Positions 44,365 through 53,239 of a stretch of 64,000 bases of DNA are shown one piece after another (position 1 is the stretch's first letter; the number at the start of each line of letters is the position of its first letter). Location of the stretch: assembly GCA_023954095.1 (NCBI GenBank), contig JAMLIQ010000001.1:62001-126000 (forward strand), read 5' to 3'. The notes below the pieces were generated by a model. The model did no database searches and had not been told where the DNA came from. It saw nothing but the letters and a program-made list of their open reading frames with translations. Source of the stretch: Burkholderiaceae bacterium (GTDB taxonomy: Bacteria; Pseudomonadota; Gammaproteobacteria; Burkholderiales; Burkholderiaceae_C). A program made the translations under genes and the position numbers.

Positions 44365-44751
44365 TCAGGCCGCTTTGCGGAACGGCTCTGCCGGACGCTG
44401 CAGCTTGCCATGGGGCAAGGTGGCCAGGCGCTTGAACATGCGGCGGCAGTAGCCGCGGATCCACAGGCATTTGTTCAGCTCATCCACGGGCAGCGGGCCT
44501 GACACCACGACGATGTCGTTGGCGATGTCTTGCGCGCCCGCGGCACGCAGGCGGCGGCGCGTGTTGTTGGCCCAGGACTGGATGCGCGTGGGGCTGCCAT
44601 GCTGGTGCACCTCGCCGGTGTGTGCGTCAAAGGCAATGGCCACGGTATCGGTCTTGAGCCTGAAGCGCCGCTCCCCGGTGACGACGCTGGGCGTGTCGCG
44701 CATGTCGTACAGGTAGTAGCTGCCGGCCTTGAGCTGGTATTGCATGTCCAT
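44365..44751 (-). CDS. hypothetical cytoplasmic protein
   Basis: A 128-residue protein with no domain I recognise. It opens with DMQYQLKAGSYYLYDMRDTPS and continues KTDTVAIAFDAHTGEVHQHGSPTRI. It contains no signal or membrane segment. A later segment (NNTRRRLRAAGAQD, KCLWIRGYCRRMFKRL) is basic. The start is the ATG giving a compact protein; an upstream 52-codon extension is low-complexity. The 196-base gap 44752-44947 shows nothing else. Confidence 0.6.
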   Translation of the reverse strand: MDMQYQLKAGSYYLYDMRDTPSVVTGERRFRLKTDTVAIAFDAHTGEVHQHGSPTRIQSWANNTRRRLRAAGAQDIANDIVVVSGPLPVDELNKCLWIRGYCRRMFKRLATLPHGKLQRPAEPFRKAA

Positions 44752-44947
44752 GGTGTTCTTCCTCTTGGCTGCATTGTCGAGCGTGCGCCGCATCGCCAAT
44801 GGCGGGGAAAACGGTGGGAAACAGGCCCTTTTCAGGGGCGCGCCGCACGGCAGGCGTGCTGCGGGCGGTGCGGCAACCATTGTGGCGGCAGCCCGTGGCC
44901 AGTTCAAGGAATGGCGCAGCGATTGCGTAACCGGATGTTGCCCTGGG

Positions 44948-46096
44948 TCAGAAATCCACCAGACTGAGCCCCACGGTGAACACGGTGCGCTTGCGGTTGT
45001 AGTCGATCATGCTGTCGCCATAGCCTGAGAACAGCTGGGTGTGCAGACGCAGGTTGCTCTTGCCCCCGCCCAGGCCCGTACCCAGGGTCTGCATCCATTC
45101 CAGCCGCGCCGAGCCGCGGGGGCTGCTGTTGAGGGAGCTGCGCAGCGTCAGGCCCAGCGTGTTGTCCTTGTCCATGTTCCAGAACGCCGACAGTTCGCCC
45201 CGGCCGATGTAGTCGCTGATGTCCGGGTTGTCGTCGCTGCTGGCGCTTTCGCCAATGCGTTTCCACAGCCGGGCGTTGACCGCCCAGCGGTTGTCCAGCT
45301 CCATGCCGGTCATCAGGTAGGCGCGGTTCCAGCTGCGCGACAGGGGCAGGCTCTGGCCGTTGGACTGGTGCACCACGCCAATGCCGCTGTAGCGCCAGCG
45401 CCAGCCCCAGGGCAACTGGGCGTCGGTAGGGTAGACGTATATCACCTCGGGCTCATGGTCGGTCGTGCGGAAAGGGCGTGAGATCTGGGGCGAGAACACC
45501 TGCCAGTACGACTGCTGGGTGTAGCCAAACCACAGCGAATCCTTGCGTGTGGGGTGGTTCTGGGTGAGCAGGCCCTGGGCGATCTTGGTGCGCACGGAGA
45601 GCTGCAGCCGTGCTTCGGTGCGGCGGTAGGGGATGGACTGCGGCGCCGAATGGTCGGGCGCCGATGAGGTGGGCTGGCGGTTCACGCTGCTGGCGGTCAC
45701 CACCGAGGCGGTGATGGGCCGGTAGCCGCGGAAGCTGAAGGTGCCGCAGTCGCTGCCCGTCTCCAGCTCCCAGAAGCGCGAGAGGCCGCTGTACTGCGGG
45801 TCGCGGCAGCCTGCGGTCTGTGCCACCTCGATCATGCGCGTGGCCGGCAAGGTCGTGTCTACCGGTGAGGGCAGGGCCGCCGGGGTGCCGTCCTGCGCGG
45901 CCGATGCCCCAGGCGCCTGCCAGGCCTGCTGGCCTGCCCACTGGTCAAAGCAGGCCAGACGCGCGGTGCTGTCGCCCGTCATCGCGGCGCAGCGTTGCCA
46001 GGCAGCGCGGGGCGCCTGCGCCTGCGCTGCCGGACCAGCCAGCAGGGCTGCCAGCGCCAGGGCAGAGAGCTTCGGGGGGATGGCACGGGAGGGCAT
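44948..46096 (-). CDS. pldA: outer-membrane phospholipase A (OMPLA)
   Basis: A 382-residue exported beta-barrel enzyme. Signal peptide: KLSALALAALLAGPAAQA. The catalytic region is GVVHQSNGQSLPLSRSWNR, where His, then Ser two residues later, then Asn twelve residues after that reproduce the spacing of the OMPLA triad (His142, Ser144, Asn156 in E. coli). The C-terminus alternates hydrophobic residues and ends with Phe (VGLSLVDF), as expected for outer-membrane assembly. It is about 90 residues longer than E. coli OMPLA because of an N-terminal region with Cys residues. It should hydrolyse phospholipids in the outer leaflet, Ca2+-dependently. An 18-codon extension precedes the chosen ATG. Confidence 0.9.
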   Translation of the reverse strand: MPSRAIPPKLSALALAALLAGPAAQAQAPRAAWQRCAAMTGDSTARLACFDQWAGQQAWQAPGASAAQDGTPAALPSPVDTTLPATRMIEVAQTAGCRDPQYSGLSRFWELETGSDCGTFSFRGYRPITASVVTASSVNRQPTSSAPDHSAPQSIPYRRTEARLQLSVRTKIAQGLLTQNHPTRKDSLWFGYTQQSYWQVFSPQISRPFRTTDHEPEVIYVYPTDAQLPWGWRWRYSGIGVVHQSNGQSLPLSRSWNRAYLMTGMELDNRWAVNARLWKRIGESASSDDNPDISDYIGRGELSAFWNMDKDNTLGLTLRSSLNSSPRGSARLEWMQTLGTGLGGGKSNLRLHTQLFSGYGDSMIDYNRKRTVFTVGLSLVDF

Positions 46097-46133
46097 GGTC
46101 AGGTTCTTTCGTGCAGGGGAGGGCTGGAATTTT

Positions 46134-46188
46134 AACAAAATTGGCTTCAAACGCTTATTGGGAAAGCGTTGTAAGCTACAAAAAATAG
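46134..46188. repeat. interspersed palindromic repeat, copy 5 (compensated arms)
   Basis: AACAAAATTGGCTTCAAACG, then CTTATTGGGAAAGCGTTGTA and AGCTACAAAAAATAG. The arms are ACGCTT and AAGCGT instead of GCGCTT and AAGCGC: both sides changed together and pairing is kept. It lies between pldA and rep. Confidence 0.8.
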
Positions 46189-46206
46189 AGCATTCAGGCG
46201 GCCGCG

Positions 46207-48276
46207 TCAGGCGGTTCCCGCGTTCTGCGTCTGGGCCTTGAGCGCAAATTCGGCGCGCAGCGCCTTGAGTTTCTCGCGCGGGTCTTCGCGCGCCGTGGCG
46301 CTTGAGAGCGCCATCTCGGCAATGAAGCGGCTGGGCTGCGCGGCCACCATCTCGCGGCCCTTCTTGCGCTTCTTGGTCCAGCTGACGGCCAGCGTGCGCT
46401 GGGCGCGCGTGATGCCCACGTACATCAGGCGGCGCTCTTCCTGCAGGCGCGAGAGTGTCTCATCGCTGACCTTGAGCTGCTTGCCATCGTTGTCGTCGAG
46501 CTTGAAGGGCAGCATGCCCTCGGTCACGCCGGCCAGGATCACGTGCGGCCACTCCAGCCCCTTGGAGGCGTGCAGGGTCGAGAGCGTCACCACGTCCTGG
46601 TCCTTTTCGCGGTCTGACAAGGTGGAGAGCAGGGCGATGGTTTGCGCCACTTCCAGCAGGCTTTTGGACTCGCTGGCGACCACGCTGCCCGCCGTGTCGT
46701 CGATCTGGCCCCCGGCGCGTTGCGCCATCCAGTCACAAAACTCCAGTACGTTGGTCCAGCGCGCGGCAGCGACCTTTTCGCTGTCTTCGCCGTCGTACAG
46801 GTGCTTTTCGTAGCCGATCTCTTTCAGCCAGTCGGCCAGGAAGGTGCGGGCGGCATCCTGCCCCAGCGTGTGCCGTGCGCGGTATTCCAGGTCGTTCACA
46901 TAGCGGCCAAACTCGTGCAGGCCATCGAGCGCGCGGCGCGGCAGGGCGGCGGGCAGCATGGGCGAGAACAGGGCGGCAAACAGGCTTTGTCTGTGCTGCG
47001 TGGCGAACTGGCCCAAGGCGCCGAGCGTGGTGTGGCCAATGCCGCGTTTGGGGCTCGTAATCGCCCGCAGGAAGGCCGGGTCGTCATCCTGGTTGATCCA
47101 CAGCCGGAACCAGGCGCACAGGTCGCGGATTTCGGCGCGGTCGAAAAAGCTGGTGCCGCCCGACACCTTGTACGGAATGTTGGCCCGCCGCAGCGCCTTC
47201 TCGAACGGCTTGGCCTGGTGGTTGGCGCGGTACAGGATGGCGAAGCTCCCCCATGCAGGCGGTGGGTTGGCCGCGGCGCGCAGGCCCTGGATGCGCGCCA
47301 CGGCACGCTCGGCCTCGTGCTCCTCGCTGTCGGCATCGACCACGCGCACCGGTTCGCCTTCGCCCAGTTCGCTGAACAGCGTTTTGGGAAAGAGCTTGGG
47401 GTTGGGGCCGATCACGTTGTTGGCGGCGCGCAGGATGGCCGAGGTGGAACGGTAGTTCTGCTCCAGCTTGATCACCTGCAGCTGGGGATAGTCGAGCGGC
47501 AGCTTTTTCAGGTTGTCCAGCGTCGCGCCGCGCCAGCCGTAGATGCTCTGGTCGTCGTCGCCCACGGCGGTGAAATGGCCGCGCGCGCCTACCAGGAGCT
47601 TGAGCAGCTCGTACTGCGTGGCGTTGGTGTCCTGGTATTCATCCACCAGCACATGGCCGAGCTGGCGCTGCCACTTCTCGCGCACCTCGGGAAAGTCACG
47701 CAGCAGCTTGAGCGGCAGGCCGATCAGGTCGTCGAAGTCCACGCTCTGGTAGGCCGTCAAACGCTCTTCGTAGCGCTGCATCAGCACGGCAATGCTGCGT
47801 TCGTGGTCGTCCTTGGCCTGGGCCAGCGCCTGCGCGCCGGTGAGACCCAGGTTCTTCCACAGGCTGATGGTCCACTGCCACTGGCGTGCGGTGGCCGCGT
47901 CGGTGGTGCCGCCGGCGCAGTCCTTCAGGATGCTGGTCACATCGTCGCTGTCGAGGATGCTGAACTGGGGTTTGAGGCCCAGCAGCTTGCCGTCCTCGCG
48001 CACCAGGCGCACGCCCAGGGCATGGAAGGTGCAGACCAGCACGTCCTTGGCTTGCCGTCCGGTCAGGCCCTTGGCGCGCTCGCGCATTTCGGCGGCGGCC
48101 TTGTTCGTGAAGGTGATGGCGGCAATGGCCCGGGGGTCCATGCCGCGTCCGATCAGGTGCGCAATCTTGTGCGTGATCACCCGCGTCTTGCCCGAACCGG
48201 CGCCAGCCAGCACCAGGCAGGGGCCCTCGGTGTAATGCACGGCGCGCAGTTGGGCAAGGTTCAGGCCGGAGGACAT
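46207..48276 (-). CDS. rep: ATP-dependent DNA helicase Rep
   Basis: A 689-residue SF1A helicase, close to E. coli Rep (673). Motifs: P-loop LAGAGSGKTRVITHKI (near residue 25), AITFTNKAAAEMRERAK, VLVDEYQDTNATQYELL, VGDDDQSIYGWRGA, QNYRSTSAIL, STLHASKGLEWPHV and LMYVGITRAQRTLAVSW. Rep displaces proteins ahead of the replication fork and helps restart. The start at ATG 48276 gives the family N-terminus (LNLAQLRAVHY); a 131-codon upstream frame is non-protein-like. It could be UvrD, but the length and the SGLNLAQLRAV start fit Rep. Confidence 0.93.
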   Translation of the reverse strand: MSSGLNLAQLRAVHYTEGPCLVLAGAGSGKTRVITHKIAHLIGRGMDPRAIAAITFTNKAAAEMRERAKGLTGRQAKDVLVCTFHALGVRLVREDGKLLGLKPQFSILDSDDVTSILKDCAGGTTDAATARQWQWTISLWKNLGLTGAQALAQAKDDHERSIAVLMQRYEERLTAYQSVDFDDLIGLPLKLLRDFPEVREKWQRQLGHVLVDEYQDTNATQYELLKLLVGARGHFTAVGDDDQSIYGWRGATLDNLKKLPLDYPQLQVIKLEQNYRSTSAILRAANNVIGPNPKLFPKTLFSELGEGEPVRVVDADSEEHEAERAVARIQGLRAAANPPPAWGSFAILYRANHQAKPFEKALRRANIPYKVSGGTSFFDRAEIRDLCAWFRLWINQDDDPAFLRAITSPKRGIGHTTLGALGQFATQHRQSLFAALFSPMLPAALPRRALDGLHEFGRYVNDLEYRARHTLGQDAARTFLADWLKEIGYEKHLYDGEDSEKVAAARWTNVLEFCDWMAQRAGGQIDDTAGSVVASESKSLLEVAQTIALLSTLSDREKDQDVVTLSTLHASKGLEWPHVILAGVTEGMLPFKLDDNDGKQLKVSDETLSRLQEERRLMYVGITRAQRTLAVSWTKKRKKGREMVAAQPSRFIAEMALSSATAREDPREKLKALRAEFALKAQTQNAGTA

Positions 48277-48493
48277 GGGGGGAATAGGGGGCGCCGACCG
48301 GAAGGCGGCGTCCAGGCAGAGAGGGTGGGGCGGCAATGATACTTGGGCTGCGTTGTGCAGGGCGGTACGGCGGCCATCTGCCGTAAATGTCTTGTCACTG
48401 CTGCAACACCTGGACCGAAGGTGCCGTTCTATGCTGACGCCTGCCTTCTGTATCGGCATGGCTTGCCGTAGATACTTTTCAAGGAGATATCGC

Positions 48494-49339
48494 ATGACCT
48501 TTGTTCGTACGCTCGGCGGCCTGACGGCTGCGTCTTTGCTGGCGCTGCTTTCGGCCTGCGCTGGTCCATCCCATGTCCCGGTGCCGCCGACGGCTCCCGA
48601 GCAGATCGGCGAGATCCGCCCTGGCACGGGCATGCTCAAGGGATATCTGGACCGCAAGGCCCTGCCCAATAGCCTGGCCTTGCTGCCGCCCCCTCCGGCT
48701 GCGGGCTCGGCCGCGCTGGATGCGGACCAGGTCGCCTACCGTGCCACCCGCCCCTTGCTGGCTACGCCCCGCGGCGCTCTGGCTGCCAGCGATGCGCGCC
48801 TGGAGTTTCCTGCTGCTGCCGAGGTGTTCTCCTGCAGTGCCGCGTTGGATATCACGATGCAAGGCACGCCCCATCTCTATACGTTACTGCGCCGCACGCT
48901 GGTCGATGCAGGCCTGGCTACCTACGGCGCCAAGGACCATTACAAGCGCACGCGGCCCTTTGTGGTCAACAAGGAAGGCACTTGTTCGCCCCAGGACGAA
49001 CCGCGCCTGGTCAAGGATGGTTCCTACCCGTCAGGCCATAGCGCGCTGGGTTGGGGGTGGGCGCTGCTGCTGGCCGAACTGATGCCCGAGCGCACCGACG
49101 CCCTGCTGGCACGCGGCTACGCCTTTGGCCAGAGTCGGGTGGTGTGCGGGGTGCACTGGCAGAGCGATGTGGAGGCGGGCCGTGTGATGGGCGCTGCCGC
49201 TGTGGCGCGGCTGCATACTGATCCGGTGTTCCAGGCGCAGATGCGTCTGGCGGCAGGGGAAATCCAGCGCCTGCGTGCCGAGGGGCGAGGAACCACGCGC
49301 CAGTGCGCTGCGGAAATGGAAGCGCTCAAGCTGCGATAG
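48494..49339 (+). CDS. class A acid phosphatase lipoprotein (PAP2 superfamily)
   Basis: A 281-residue lipoprotein: the signal ends in the lipobox LLSACAG. The PAP2 signature is complete: KDHYKRTRPF (KX6RP), SYPSGHSALG (PSGH) and GQSRVVCGVHWQSDVEAG (SRX5HX3D). This is the class A non-specific acid phosphatase (PhoN/PhoC) layout, which releases phosphate from organic esters in the periplasm; lipid anchoring is less common. The ATG is preceded by AAGGAGATATCGC. The 217-base leader shows a weak Pho-box-like pair with non-standard spacing. Confidence 0.9.
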   Translation: MTFVRTLGGLTAASLLALLSACAGPSHVPVPPTAPEQIGEIRPGTGMLKGYLDRKALPNSLALLPPPPAAGSAALDADQVAYRATRPLLATPRGALAASDARLEFPAAAEVFSCSAALDITMQGTPHLYTLLRRTLVDAGLATYGAKDHYKRTRPFVVNKEGTCSPQDEPRLVKDGSYPSGHSALGWGWALLLAELMPERTDALLARGYAFGQSRVVCGVHWQSDVEAGRVMGAAAVARLHTDPVFQAQMRLAAGEIQRLRAEGRGTTRQCAAEMEALKLR

Positions 49340-49402
49340 GAGGCGCGGGTCGCCAGCCCGCTGCAAGCGACGCAGAGCCCTGGCTGCCCCACAATAGCGC
49401 CC

Positions 49403-50356
49403 GTGCTGTCCGTCCTCTTCGTTACCTTTCCCTTCTTCGCGCTGGTGCTGTGCGGCTACCTGGCCGCGCGCAGCGGCGTGCTGCCGCAGCCGGCCATTCC
49501 GGGGCTCAACGCCTTCGTGCTGTATTTCGCGCTGCCGTGCATGCTGTACCGCTTTGGCGCCAGCACGCCCATTGCGCAGCTGCTGGACCCGGCGGTGGCC
49601 GGGGTGTATCTGCTGTGTGCGCTGGCGATGGTGGCGGGCACGGTGCTGGCCACGCGCGGGCCGCGCACCAACTGGAACGACGCCGCTTTTGGCGCCCTGG
49701 TGGCGGCCTTTCCCAATACCGGCTTCATGGGCGTGCCGCTGCTCGTCGCGCTGCTGGGTGCGCAAAGCGCGGGCCCGGCCATTGTCACCATCGTGGTGGA
49801 CATGGTCATCACCACCTCGCTGTGCATCGCGCTCTCGCGGCTCGACGGCGCGGGCACGCATGGCATGGCGGTGGCGCTGCGCAATGCCTTGCGGGGCATG
49901 GCCACCAACCCCATGCCCTGGTCCATTGCGCTGGGGGCGCTGGCCTCGGCCCTGCAGTTCGGTTTGCCCGGCCCGGTGGACAAGACCGTGGCCATGCTGG
50001 CCGACGCTGCCTCGCCTGTGGCGCTGTTCACCATTGGCGCCGTGCTGGCGCGCTCGCAGATGAACCAGCACGAGCGCGTGCTGGCGCGCGACTATGTGCC
50101 CGTGGCGCTGGCCAAGCTGCTGGTGCACCCGCTGCTGGTGTGGGGCGTGGGCCGCGCGGCCATGGCGCTGGGAGTGCCGCTCGACCCGTTTGCCTTCAAC
50201 GTGCTGGTTTTGTTGGCGGCGCTGCCCAGTGCCAGCAATGTGTCGCTGCTGGCCGAGCGCTTTGGCGCGCACAACGGGCGTGTGGCACGCATCATTCTGG
50301 TGTCCACAGCGCTGGCGTTTCTGAGCTTCTCGGCAGCCGTGGCCCTGCTGACCTGA
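49403..50356 (+). CDS. AEC-family (auxin efflux carrier) transporter
   Basis: A 317-residue membrane protein with about ten helices arranged as two repeats. Family features: PGLNAFVLYFALPCMLYRFG, AAFPNTGFMGVPLLVALLG and VLLAALPSASNVSLLAERFG. The family exports or takes up carboxylates such as malate or malonate; the substrate here is unknown. Confidence 0.85.
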   Translation: MLSVLFVTFPFFALVLCGYLAARSGVLPQPAIPGLNAFVLYFALPCMLYRFGASTPIAQLLDPAVAGVYLLCALAMVAGTVLATRGPRTNWNDAAFGALVAAFPNTGFMGVPLLVALLGAQSAGPAIVTIVVDMVITTSLCIALSRLDGAGTHGMAVALRNALRGMATNPMPWSIALGALASALQFGLPGPVDKTVAMLADAASPVALFTIGAVLARSQMNQHERVLARDYVPVALAKLLVHPLLVWGVGRAAMALGVPLDPFAFNVLVLLAALPSASNVSLLAERFGAHNGRVARIILVSTALAFLSFSAAVALLT

Positions 50357-50427
50357 TGGCTGTGCCACAGGCTCCGAGGGATTTCTTCTGACCCATTACG
50401 GCGGTGGCCGTTTGAATGTTTCGTACC

Positions 50428-50676
50428 ATGACCCCTATTGCCGATGCTCCTGCACTGCCTGACCGCCTCTCGGTGGATCCACGCAGCCCCCACCACAACG
50501 CCGCCGTGTTTGCGCACGATATCGGCATCCGGTTCAACGGCAAGGAACGTTCCGATGTGGACGAGTACTGCATCAGCGAAGGCTGGATCAAGGTGCCCGC
50601 GGGCAAGACGCTGGACCGCAAGGGGCATCCGCTGCTGCTCACCCTCAAGGGCCGGGTCGAGGCGTTTTACCGGTAG
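50428..50676 (+). CDS. DUF3297 family small protein
   Basis: An 82-residue protein with the characteristic sequence LPDRLSVDPRSPHH, GIRFNGKERSDVDEYCISEG and LDRKGHPLLLTLKGRVEAFYR. The function is unknown; family members are small, soluble and widespread in proteobacteria. ATG 50428 gives the usual N-terminus; an ATG at 50416 would add four residues. Confidence 0.8.
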   Translation: MTPIADAPALPDRLSVDPRSPHHNAAVFAHDIGIRFNGKERSDVDEYCISEGWIKVPAGKTLDRKGHPLLLTLKGRVEAFYR

Positions 50677-50727
50677 GGCGGTTCCGTCGCAAACCGTCAT
50701 GGAAGCCTCGAATCATCGGCAGCAGAC

Positions 50728-50790
50728 AAAATAGCTATCGATTTAATAGCTTATGGCGCTTGTATATAAAGCGTTATAGGCGAAAATGAC
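50728..50790. repeat. interspersed palindromic repeat, copy 6
   Basis: AAAATAGCTATCGATTTAATAG, GGCGCTTGTATATAAAGCGT and a GGCGAAAATGA flank. It lies between the DUF3297 gene and the 3' end of the N-ATPase operon and could be its 3' hairpin. Confidence 0.75.
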
Positions 50791-50791
50791 T

Positions 50792-51670
50792 TTAAATTTT
50801 TGGTGTGGTTTCGCTGCGCTTGCGCAGCGAGCGCAGGCCTGCGGCCAGTTCCACCACTTCGGCCGTGATGGCTTCCTGGCGCCGTTGGCGCAGTTCGGCC
50901 TGCAGGGCTTCGCCCATCTTGGCAACGTTCTTGTGTGCGGCCGCCATGGCGGAAAGCCGCGCGAGGTTTTCCACGGCGTGGCTGTGCAGAATGGCGCGCG
51001 CCAGCCGGGCAGTGACGTATTCCCCCGCCAGCAAGCTCAGCAGCTCGGCGGGGGGCTGGTACACGCGTGGCGCCTGCGCAGGCGTGGCGCGCAGGGTGGC
51101 AAGGTCCAGTGGCAGCAGGCGCTGGCGCCGCAATTCGAAGTGGTTGCCGGACCCCAGCTCGCCAAACAGCAATTCGACGCTTGCCGCAGGCCGCTCGGCC
51201 AGCGTGTCGAGCAGCAAGCGGCGCAGCCGCTCGCTGGCGGGAATCACTGCGTCGGCGTGGGCAACCAGCGGGGCGTGGGCTTCGATGCGAAGGCGGCGCG
51301 CATGCGCAATGCGCTTGGCCTGCTCCCCGAGCAGAACGATGCGCGGAGCAGGCACGCCGCTGGGCAAGGCGTCCAGCACACGCTCGGTGTAACCGCCGTT
51401 AAAGCCCTGCTCTGCACCGAACACCAGCCACAGTACTGCGCCGCTGCCGTCGCTGGTGCGCGTGGAGGCCGCCGCATCGCCTGCGGGCAGCAGAGCCAGC
51501 GCCTGGCTGATGGCGGCAGCCACGGTGCGGCTGTAGGCATTGGCCCCGGCGATGCGCGTGCGTGCGCGCTCCGTGCGCGCCGCCGCCATGCCGCGCATGG
51601 CGTTGATCAGCCCGCCAAAGCTTTGCGTGGCGGCAAGGCGCGCCTGTACGCTGGCGGTAGTGCGGTCCAT
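50792..51670 (-). CDS. atpG: N-type ATPase gamma subunit
   Basis: A 292-residue central-stalk subunit. The N-terminus has the gamma pattern ATQSFGGLINAMRGMAAART, and the C-terminal helix has VENLARLSAMAAAHKNVAKM, the family's most conserved segment, which contacts the c-ring and the beta subunits. It is the last gene of the operon, 3 bases after atpA stops. A C-terminal gamma position, with epsilon upstream, is typical of N-ATPase gene order and differs from the housekeeping atp operon. Confidence 0.9.
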   Translation of the reverse strand: MDRTTASVQARLAATQSFGGLINAMRGMAAARTERARTRIAGANAYSRTVAAAISQALALLPAGDAAASTRTSDGSGAVLWLVFGAEQGFNGGYTERVLDALPSGVPAPRIVLLGEQAKRIAHARRLRIEAHAPLVAHADAVIPASERLRRLLLDTLAERPAASVELLFGELGSGNHFELRRQRLLPLDLATLRATPAQAPRVYQPPAELLSLLAGEYVTARLARAILHSHAVENLARLSAMAAAHKNVAKMGEALQAELRQRRQEAITAEVVELAAGLRSLRKRSETTPKI

Positions 51671-51673
51671 GGT

Positions 51674-53239
51674 TCAGACTACTGCCGTTGGCAGCTCGCC
51701 CAGCACCTGGGCAAGCTGCGTGCGCAGGCGTTCTTGCAGGCCGGGCGGAACCTTGCCGCGTGTGCGCAGAGCTGCGGCCAGCGCCGGGTCGGCGTCAATG
51801 GCGGCGCCCAACTGCGTAAGCTTGGCCGGCAGGGCTTGCGGACCACCCGCGTCGAGCAGGCCGGCCTGCAAGGCAATCATCAGGGCCACTTGCAGGGCGG
51901 GGTTCTGGGGCGCCAGCTGTGGCTGGCCCAGTGCCGTGCGTATCAGGCGGCCACGGGCAATCTGCGCCTGGACGCGGGCATCGAGCTCGGTGCCAAAGCG
52001 GCTGAATCCTTCGAGTTCGAGGAACTGCGCGTAGGCCAGGCGCAATTGCGCCACGGCTGCGCGCATCAGCGGGGCCTGGGTCTTGCCGCCGATGCGGCTC
52101 ACGCTCAGGCCCGTGTCCACTGCCGGCAGCTGGCCCAGCTCGAACTGGCGTGCATTCAGCGCGATCTGCCCGTCGGTGATCGAGATCAGGTTGGTGGGGA
52201 TGTAGGCACTCAGGTTGCCCGCTTCGGTGCACGCCACCGGCAGCGCTGTCAGCGAGCCGCCGCCGCGCTCCGGTGAGAGCATGGCCGCACGCTCCAACAG
52301 CCGCGCATGTACGTGGAAGATGTCGCCCGGATAGGCTTCGCGCCCCGGGGGCTGCTGCATCAGCAGCGCCAGTTCACGGTGGGTGGCCGCGTGCTGGCTC
52401 AGGTCGTCCACCACCACCAGCGCATGGCCGCCGCGGTCGCGGAACCACTCGGCCATGGAAAACCCGGAAAAGGGCGCCAGCCATTGCAGTCCGGGGGCGG
52501 CGCTGCCACTGGCCACGACGACGATGCAGCGTTCGGGTGCGCCCCATTTCTCAATGGCGGCCACCACGGCGGCGGCCGATTCCGACGGTTGCCCGACGCA
52601 GACGTACACGCAGACGAGCTCGCTGTCCCTTTGCGCAAGGACGGCATCGAGCGCAATGGCCGTCTTGCCCGTGCCGCGGTCACCGATCAAGAGCTCGCGC
52701 TGGCCTCGCCCCAGGGGGAACAGCGCATCAATCGCCAGGGTGCCGGTGTGCACCTGCTCCTGCACCAGGGCGCGGTCCAGGACGCCGGGCGCTGGCCGTT
52801 CGGCCGGCAGGCGCCCGGTGCTTGCCACCGGCCCGCGTCCGTCGAGCGGGCGGCCCAGCGGGTCCACCACACGGCCCAGCAGTGCCTCGCCTACGGGCAC
52901 CTGCACCACGTCGCCGGTGCGGCGCACTGCGTCGCCCACGGCCACGCCGGTGCTGTCGTCGAGCAGCACGCAGGCGATGCTGTCGGCATTGAGGCTGGCC
53001 GCATAGCCCATGCGGTCGCCGGAGAAGCGCAGCAGCTCGCCCAGGCGTGCTCCGGCCAGGCCACGTATTTCGGCGATGCCGTCGCCGGTGGCGTGCACGC
53101 GGCCGATTTCTTCGAAATGCGCCGGGCGGGTTCCCTCGGGCAGGCGCGCCGTTGCGGCGCTGCGCCAGCGCAGGAGGCTGGCCGCCAATGGTTCGTGTGC
53201 GGCGGTAGCCTCGGAGGCTTCGGAGAAGGCCCGGCTCAT
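51674..53239 (-). CDS. atpA: N-type ATPase alpha subunit
   Basis: A 521-residue F1-type alpha subunit. The P-loop is LIGDRGTGKTAIALDA. Other conserved parts are IGRVHATGDGIAEIRGL, GRVVDPLGRPLDG, GGGSLTALPVACTEAGNLSA and YIPTNLISITDGQIALN, and the arginine-finger region is LPAVDTGLSVSRIGG. It binds non-catalytic nucleotide and forms the alpha3beta3 head. The start codon overlaps the atpF stop (ATGA), so translation is coupled. The longer frame upstream lies inside atpF and is a shadow. Confidence 0.95.
   Translation of the reverse strand: MSRAFSEASEATAAHEPLAASLLRWRSAATARLPEGTRPAHFEEIGRVHATGDGIAEIRGLAGARLGELLRFSGDRMGYAASLNADSIACVLLDDSTGVAVGDAVRRTGDVVQVPVGEALLGRVVDPLGRPLDGRGPVASTGRLPAERPAPGVLDRALVQEQVHTGTLAIDALFPLGRGQRELLIGDRGTGKTAIALDAVLAQRDSELVCVYVCVGQPSESAAAVVAAIEKWGAPERCIVVVASGSAAPGLQWLAPFSGFSMAEWFRDRGGHALVVVDDLSQHAATHRELALLMQQPPGREAYPGDIFHVHARLLERAAMLSPERGGGSLTALPVACTEAGNLSAYIPTNLISITDGQIALNARQFELGQLPAVDTGLSVSRIGGKTQAPLMRAAVAQLRLAYAQFLELEGFSRFGTELDARVQAQIARGRLIRTALGQPQLAPQNPALQVALMIALQAGLLDAGGPQALPAKLTQLGAAIDADPALAAALRTRGKVPPGLQERLRTQLAQVLGELPTAVV

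Noticed and set aside
48378..48402. Pho-box-like pair upstream of the acid phosphatase (CTGCCGT ... TTGTCAC)
   Set aside because: The two half-sites match only partly and are 14 bases apart instead of 11, so it does not meet the PhoB-site pattern.
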